NCBI GenBank assembly: GCA_937921525.1
Contig: CAKZUM010000490.1
Span: 1-9,575 of the forward strand
Reading direction: 5' to 3'
From: an uncultured Saprospiraceae bacterium
GTDB taxonomy: Bacteria > Bacteroidota > Bacteroidia > Chitinophagales > Saprospiraceae
Length of the DNA stretch: 9,575 nt
Below, piece after piece: positions 6,716 to 9,575 of this stretch. How positions within the stretch are numbered: position 1 is the first letter of the stretch; the number at the start of each line of letters is the position of its first letter. Under the pieces are notes generated by a model. It saw nothing but the letters and a program-made list of their open reading frames with translations, did no database searches and was not told where the DNA came from. The translations under genes and the position numbers were made by a program.

Positions 6716-7261
6716 TAGAGTTAATCAAGTTAGCACGATCTGTTAAAAGAATAACAAATGCTAAAGTAGTAAAATATATTATAAAATATAATTTTTTATT
6801 AACAAGTACTATTTTTCAGGTATTTTATTCTTTTTTTCTAATAATTGATTACTTGGCTTTGTTTTTGCTATTATAGTAATTGTATTCCTACTTATAAAAT
6901 TCCAATCGTATTACTACCTTATTTAGGGTAAATGTTGCCTATTTTTCATAAAATATGGAGAGTGGCAAAATATTTGCTACTTAATAAAGTAGATCACCAC
7001 CTACAAATCCTTACTATTAATAACCTACTATATAGTTAGTAACCTACTTTCATCGAATTTAATATAGTATACTTAATTAGTACCATCACATTTTAATCTT
7101 GATAACGTAACTTTAAGAGTTACGCATAATTCATAGATTAATAACCCACTTACTTTTTACAATAGATAAATGTGTTTTTGACGTAGTTTTATACTACTCC
7201 TTAAATGCATCTATTAATAACCTACATTTCTTTTAAAATCGTTCTAAACAAGATTCTAATT
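6716..7261. other. Gene-free, very AT-rich region upstream of glgA with repeated words
   Basis: No protein of convincing length or composition is encoded. The region contains the glgA leader. From about 7011 it holds four copies of a TTAATAACCTAC-like word (see the repeat entry) and a hairpin CGTAACT-TTAAG-AGTTACG (7106-7124). A 35-codon frame at 6932-7039 (MLPIFHKIW...) is open but overlaps two of the repeated words and has no recognisable similarity. The region ends at a good plus-strand terminator, so it may be a plus-strand untranslated transcript. Confidence 0.5.
7014..7225. repeat. Four dispersed copies of a CTATTAATAACCTAC-like word
   Basis: CTATTAATAACCTAC occurs exactly at 7014-7028 and 7211-7225. 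Related copies are TAGTTAGTAACCTAC at 7033-7047 and GATTAATAACCCAC at 7136-7149. All four point the same way. The spacing is irregular (19, 102 and 76 bp), so this is not a simple tandem array. Binding sites for a regulator or conserved pieces of an RNA are both possible. Confidence 0.6.
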
Positions 7262-7298
7262 AAAAGCTGCGAGCCATATGGTGAGCGGCTTTTTTTTT
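7262..7298 (+). terminator. Rho-independent terminator (plus strand), orphan
   Basis: AAAAGCTGC (7262-7270) pairs with GCGGCTTTT (7285-7293), with one G-U pair. A smaller CCATATGG hairpin caps the loop, and an uninterrupted run of nine T (7290-7298) follows. No annotated plus-strand gene lies upstream of it. Confidence 0.75.
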
Positions 7299-7377
7299 CT
7301 TTGAACAACTTCACTGCAAATCCCTTCTTCCATCTTCTACGCAACCTTTAGTTTTACTTCCTGTCTTTGGTAATACC

Positions 7378-7542
7378 TGAAGTTGTTTAAAAATGTATTA
7401 CTGCATTATTTGCAAGTCATTGATTCCTAGGATCTTCAGCTTTTTTGATTCCCGTAGCTAAGGCTACGAAAATCAAAAAGAGCTTCGCCCTAGAAATCAA
7501 GCACTTACAACTAATATCAGACTACATTCTTAAACAACTTCA
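7378..7542. mobile_element. MITE-like foldback element, complete copy (165 bp)
   Basis: Terminal inverted repeats of 22 bp with two mismatches lie at 7378-7399 (TGAAGTTGTTTAA...) and 7521-7542 (...TTAAACAACTTCA). The arms continue inward around one centre near 7460: TTGCAAGT/ACTTACAA, TTGATT/AATCAA, CCTAGG/CCCTAG, TTTTTGATT/AATCAAAAA and CGTAGC-TAAG-GCTACG. The element is therefore one long imperfect hairpin. It encodes nothing. Positions 7379-7493 recur at 9461-9575 with four differences in 115 bp, which shows it is a dispersed repeat. A clear target-site duplication is not visible. A fragment like the right end (AACAACTTCA) also occurs at 7304-7313. Confidence 0.8.
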
Positions 7543-7553
7543 TTAACTGAGTG

Positions 7554-7565
7554 CTGCGTACGCAG
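7554..7565. promoter_or_regulatory. 12-bp perfect palindrome CTGCGTACGCAG upstream of folK
   Basis: The palindrome lies 59 bp before the folK ATG in otherwise AT-rich DNA, just after the foldback element. It is GC-rich against its surroundings. It could be a binding site or the remnant of another repeat; nothing shows which. Confidence 0.25.
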
Positions 7566-7624
7566 AGTAAAATATTTCAATAATTATACCAAATATTATA
7601 AAAATATATAATATGTAAAATTAA

Positions 7625-8122
7625 ATGGAAAAAATTACAACTATCTATATTGGGCTAGGTACGAACCTTGGCAATCGGGTTTTAAATTTGCATAATAGTA
7701 AGCTTTTTTTAGAAGCATCTATTGGCACGATTAAGGCACAGTCAGCTATTTATGAAACAAAAGCATGGGGGGTAGAAGGACAGCCTGATTTTTTAAATCA
7801 AGTCGTAGCAATAGATACGACTATAACGCCACAGCAAGTATTACATACTATCCTCGCTATAGAAAATGCTATGGGAAGGGTTCGAGAACGGAAATGGTAT
7901 ACTCGTTTAATAGATATTGATTTGCTATTGCATGGGGATTTGATTGTAGAAGAGACGAATCTAAAAGTACCACATCCTTATATACAAGATCGAAATTTTG
8001 TCCTGAAACCATTAGCAGAAATAGCAGGAGAGGTAGTGCATCCTATTTTGGGGAAATCTATTGCAGAGTTAGAGGCGACATGTTTAGACCCTTTGGAGGT
8101 GTGGGTGTATGAGGGGGTGTGA
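7625..8122 (+). CDS. folK: 2-amino-4-hydroxy-6-hydroxymethyldihydropteridine pyrophosphokinase (HPPK)
   Basis: Transfers pyrophosphate from ATP to 6-hydroxymethyl-7,8-dihydropterin, the step before dihydropteroate synthase in folate synthesis. The 165-aa protein (usual length about 160) starts with the family strand TTIYIGLGTNLGNR (5-18). It has YETKAWGVEGQPDFLNQV (43-60, pterin-site F56 and N58), GRVRERKWYTRLIDIDLLLHG (84-104) with the two Mg-binding aspartates D97 and D99 and ATP-contacting arginines, and VPHPYIQDRNFVLKPLAEIA (115-134). The usual GPR before the Asp pair reads YTR here, so Pro is replaced by Thr while Arg94 is kept; activity is expected. It stands alone, without the folB or folP partners often linked to it, between two repeat-rich intergenic regions. 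The leader is AT-rich with no Shine-Dalgarno sequence. Confidence 0.95.
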   Translation: MEKITTIYIGLGTNLGNRVLNLHNSKLFLEASIGTIKAQSAIYETKAWGVEGQPDFLNQVVAIDTTITPQQVLHTILAIENAMGRVRERKWYTRLIDIDLLLHGDLIVEETNLKVPHPYIQDRNFVLKPLAEIAGEVVHPILGKSIAELEATCLDPLEVWVYEGV

Positions 8123-8124
8123 TT

Positions 8125-8219
8125 AAATCATACATCACATATCATATATTAGAAATCCAACACGTTTTATAACGTGATGGATATATGATGTATGATTTCT
8201 GATTTTTGATGTATGATTT
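8125..8219. repeat. Second intergenic inverted-repeat element with ATGTATGATT words
   Basis: AAATCATACATC (8125-8136) is inverted as GATGTATGATTT at 8187-8198 and again at 8208-8219. Between them lies a hairpin CACGTT-TTAT-AACGTG (8161-8176). The sequence GATATATGATGTATGATTT at 8180-8198 is identical to part of the 1005-1089 element. Like that element, it lies directly after a stop codon in a convergent intergenic region. Confidence 0.6.
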
Positions 8220-8282
8220 TCTACTCAAAAACAGAATTGCTTATTTGCATATGTAAAAAATCTCATCCAGATAAAGTATAAA

Positions 8283-8313
8283 AAAAGCCTAAGGAGCTAC
8301 TCCTTAGGCTTTT
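8283..8313. terminator. Bidirectional rho-independent terminator, folK / sod
   Basis: A perfect 14-bp stem, AAAAGCCTAAGGAG (8283-8296) with CTCCTTAGGCTTTT (8300-8313), closes a 3-nt loop. The A run before it (8280-8286) gives a strong T run on the minus strand for the sod transcript; the plus-strand T run is short. It lies between the converging folK and sod genes. Confidence 0.88.
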
Positions 8314-8334
8314 AAGATTTCTGACTGCTAGATT

Positions 8335-8970
8335 TTAAGAAAAATCAGAAGCACCAGGATTCGCATCATTATATCGCTTAGACACTACTGCCCAATCAAT
8401 AACGTTGAAAAAAGCCTGTACATAGTCAGGTCTTCTGTTTTGGTAATTTAGGTAGTAGGCATGTTCCCAAACATCTAAACCTAAAATTGGCTTGCCATCT
8501 TCTGGAACAACATCCATTAATGGGTTATCTTGATTAGGCGTAGAGCAAACAAATAATTTGTCATCGCTATCTACACATAACCATGCCCAGCCAGAACCAA
8601 AACGAGTACCAGCCGCAGCGGCAAACTCCTTCTTGAATGCCTCGAAAGAACCGAAATCTCTATCAATTGCTTTTTTGATATTCATTCTATCTGTTGGCTC
8701 TCCGCCACCAGATGGAGACATACTCGTCCAAAATAAACTGTGATTGTAGAAACCACCACCATTATTTCTGACACCACCAGAATACTGGGAAACGTTCGCT
8801 AAAATATCTTCAATACTTTTACCTTCTAAATCAGTTCCTGCAATAGCAGCATTTAATTTATTAGTATATCCATTATGGTGCTTGCCATGGTGGATTTCCA
8901 TTGTACGAGCATCAATGTGAGGCTCTAATGCATCTTTTGCATAAGGAAGTGCTGGAAGTTCAAATGCCAT
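8335..8970 (-). CDS. sodA: Superoxide dismutase, Fe/Mn family (Mn-like features)
   Basis: Converts superoxide to oxygen and hydrogen peroxide, in the cytoplasm since no signal peptide is present. The 211-aa product has the helical-hairpin N-domain and the alpha/beta C-domain. All four metal ligands are present: H27 in MEIHHGKHH, H77 in FYNHSLFW, and D166 and H170 in LDVWEHAYY. Y35 is the second-sphere tyrosine. G73 together with Q147 in PNQDNP is the arrangement expected of Mn-type enzymes, where the outer-sphere Gln comes from the C-domain, although cambialistic use of Fe cannot be excluded. F74 stands where many MnSODs have His (GGH); it is not a ligand. The gene is monocistronic, with a TATATTTG promoter element upstream and a terminator 22 bp past its stop. 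Confidence 0.96.
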   Translation of the reverse strand: MAFELPALPYAKDALEPHIDARTMEIHHGKHHNGYTNKLNAAIAGTDLEGKSIEDILANVSQYSGGVRNNGGGFYNHSLFWTSMSPSGGGEPTDRMNIKKAIDRDFGSFEAFKKEFAAAAGTRFGSGWAWLCVDSDDKLFVCSTPNQDNPLMDVVPEDGKPILGLDVWEHAYYLNYQNRRPDYVQAFFNVIDWAVVSKRYNDANPGASDFS

Positions 8971-9055
8971 ATTTTATAAATTTTACGGGTTTGTATGGAA
9001 TGATCCTTAAAAGGGTATTCTTTTAGGAACTATATTATACGTTTAATAACAAGCG

Positions 9056-9063
9056 CAAATATA
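9056..9063 (-). promoter_or_regulatory. Bacteroidota-type -7 promoter element for sod
   Basis: Read on the minus strand this is TATATTTG, a perfect match to the Bacteroidota sigma consensus TAnnTTTG, about 85 bp upstream of the sod ATG. A TTG lies about 16 bp further upstream, slightly closer than the usual -33 spacing. The predicted transcript would have a leader of about 80 nt. Confidence 0.6.
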
Positions 9064-9146
9064 ATAAGTTTAATGAAATCAAGCTAGTTGTCGAAGTCTT
9101 AGAAGTTTTTCCTAAAACCTTTTACTTTTGCAGCTGCTTTGAAAAG

Positions 9147-9172
9147 TCTATGTGCCTATATGTTCTATGTGT
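9147..9172. repeat. Short CTATGTG-rich repeat
   Basis: The segment consists of repeated TCTATGTG-like words (TCTATGTGCCTATATG and then TTCTATGTGT). The same vocabulary (CTATGTG, CTATGTAC) makes up the hairpin at 1-54 and 304-357, so it may belong to the same family of intergenic repeats. It lies just outside the 9178-9442 element. Confidence 0.35.
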
Positions 9173-9177
9173 TTGAT

Positions 9178-9442
9178 ATGCGAATAACGGGTTAAAATAA
9201 GATCAGTTCTATTTATTGAAACCTCATTAAGTTAAATGAGCAAAAGGAGCGTAGCTTCGACTCTGTCTGTAGCTAAAATAATAGATAAAGTTACATAAGG
9301 AGCGTAGCTTCGGCCCTGTAAAAATCTCACAGGGTCGAAGCTACGCTCCTTAAGGGAACCTAACCATAATATTTCTACAGACAGGGCCGAGGCTAAAGCC
9401 CCTATGTTATAATCTGCTAAAAATTTAGCCCGTTATTCGCAT
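9178..9442. mobile_element. MITE-like inverted-repeat element with nested hairpins (265 bp)
   Basis: The ends are perfect 14-bp inverted repeats, ATGCGAATAACGGG (9178-9191) and CCCGTTATTCGCAT (9429-9442), with similarity running about 6 bp further inward. Inside is a 24-bp inner stem, 9296-9319 with 9329-9352, whose single difference is a G-U pair in RNA, around a 9-nt loop. An outer imperfect pair, 9245-9272 with 9375-9403, includes a perfect CTGTCTGTAG/CTACAGACAG. A separate hairpin CTCATT/AATGAG lies at 9223-9240. The word GGAGCGTAGCTTCG appears at 9246-9259 and 9299-9312 and inverted at 9336-9349. No open frame of interest is present. No obvious target-site duplication is seen. Confidence 0.7.
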
Positions 9443-9460
9443 TTAATACTATAAGATAAG

Positions 9461-9575
9461 GAAGTTGTTTAAAAATGAATTGATGCATTATTTGTAAGTC
9501 ATTGATTCCTAGGATCTTCAGCTTTTTTGATTCCCGTAGCTAAGGCTACGAAAATCAAAAAGAGCTTCGCCCTAG
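9461..9575. mobile_element. Foldback element, second copy, cut by window end
   Basis: This copy matches 7379-7493 at 111 of 115 positions, including the left terminal repeat GAAGTTGTTTAA and the central CGTAGC-TAAG-GCTACG hairpin. The right end lies beyond the window. Here the arm word reads TTGTAAGT, which would pair perfectly with the ACTTACAA of the first copy, so pairing is kept or improved. It begins 18 bp after the 9178-9442 element. Confidence 0.8.

Larger units (their letters stand above)
6932..7298 (+). ncRNA. Candidate untranslated transcript ending at an intrinsic terminator
   Basis: A strong plus-strand terminator at 7262-7298 has no gene upstream on its strand: the nearest upstream gene, glgA, is on the minus strand and diverges from it. 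This implies a short plus-strand transcript. It would carry the 7106-7124 hairpin (7-bp perfect stem, 5-nt loop) and the repeated TTAATAACCTAC words. The 5' end is unknown; the start given is arbitrary. It is not recognisable as tmRNA, RNase P RNA, SRP RNA or 6S RNA. A decayed gene is an alternative. Confidence 0.25.

Noticed and set aside
6932..7039. 35-codon frame MLPIFHKIW... in the gene-free region
   Set aside because: It is short and of low-complexity AT-rich origin. An AGGG lies only 3 bases before the ATG, too close to be a good ribosome site, and the frame runs through two of the repeated words. It is kept only as a note.
7014..7225. CRISPR array
   Set aside because: The repeated words are only 15 bp, imperfect, and separated by 19, 102 and 76 bp. 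Neither repeat length nor regular spacing fits a CRISPR array, and no cas gene is present.
8558..8743. 61-codon plus-strand frame opposite sodA
   Set aside because: It overlaps the metal-site region of SOD on the other strand; it is a shadow frame.
8747..8749. Phe74 of SOD replacing the common His (GGF instead of GGH) as an unusual active site
   Set aside because: The position is not a metal ligand, all four ligands and the outer-sphere Gln are intact, and I recall the GGF form from other Bacteroidota enzymes, so it is probably a lineage variant.

Overview
The window looks like Bacteroidota chromosome, perhaps a marine Saprospiria-like member (an Aureispira- or Saprospira-type genome; genus-level placement is only a guess). 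The reasons are AT-rich DNA, start codons preceded by A/T-rich stretches instead of Shine-Dalgarno sequences, one clear Bacteroidota-type -7 box (TATATTTG) upstream of the superoxide dismutase gene, and protein families typical of the phylum. There are seven protein-coding genes, no tRNA or rRNA, no CRISPR array and no transposase.

Layout. Positions 1-539 are non-coding and hold a 139-bp direct duplication (3-141 and 306-444) whose left part is a strong hairpin. A small heat-shock protein gene (hsp20, +, 540-995) faces, across a bidirectional terminator, a minus-strand group. Read in the direction of transcription, that group is glgA, then glgC (glycogen synthesis, 27 bp apart), then after a 269-bp gap a short OmpA-domain envelope protein, and then a 656-aa membrane-anchored coiled-coil protein ending in a helix-hairpin-helix domain. 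From 6716 to 7624 is a 0.9-kb gene-free region with four copies of a TTAATAACCTAC-like word, a hairpin, a good plus-strand terminator (7262-7298) and a complete 165-bp foldback element. folK (+, 7625-8122) and superoxide dismutase (-, 8335-8970) converge on a second bidirectional terminator. The last 600 bp hold the sod promoter region, a 265-bp inverted-repeat element with nested hairpins, and a second copy of the 165-bp element cut by the window end.

How the parts work together. GlgC makes ADP-glucose and GlgA polymerises it into glycogen; they are almost certainly one operon. The OmpA-domain protein and the coiled-coil/HhH protein are adjacent and co-oriented and may work together at the envelope, but their joint role is unknown. 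Hsp20, FolK and SOD are ordinary housekeeping or stress genes, each apparently transcribed alone.

The protein content is mostly conventional. The unusual material is non-coding: at least four families of palindromic or repeated intergenic elements, a candidate untranslated transcription unit at about 6930-7298, and a perfect 24-bp palindrome (3190-3213) between the OmpA-domain gene and the coiled-coil gene. No clearly new multi-gene system is visible.
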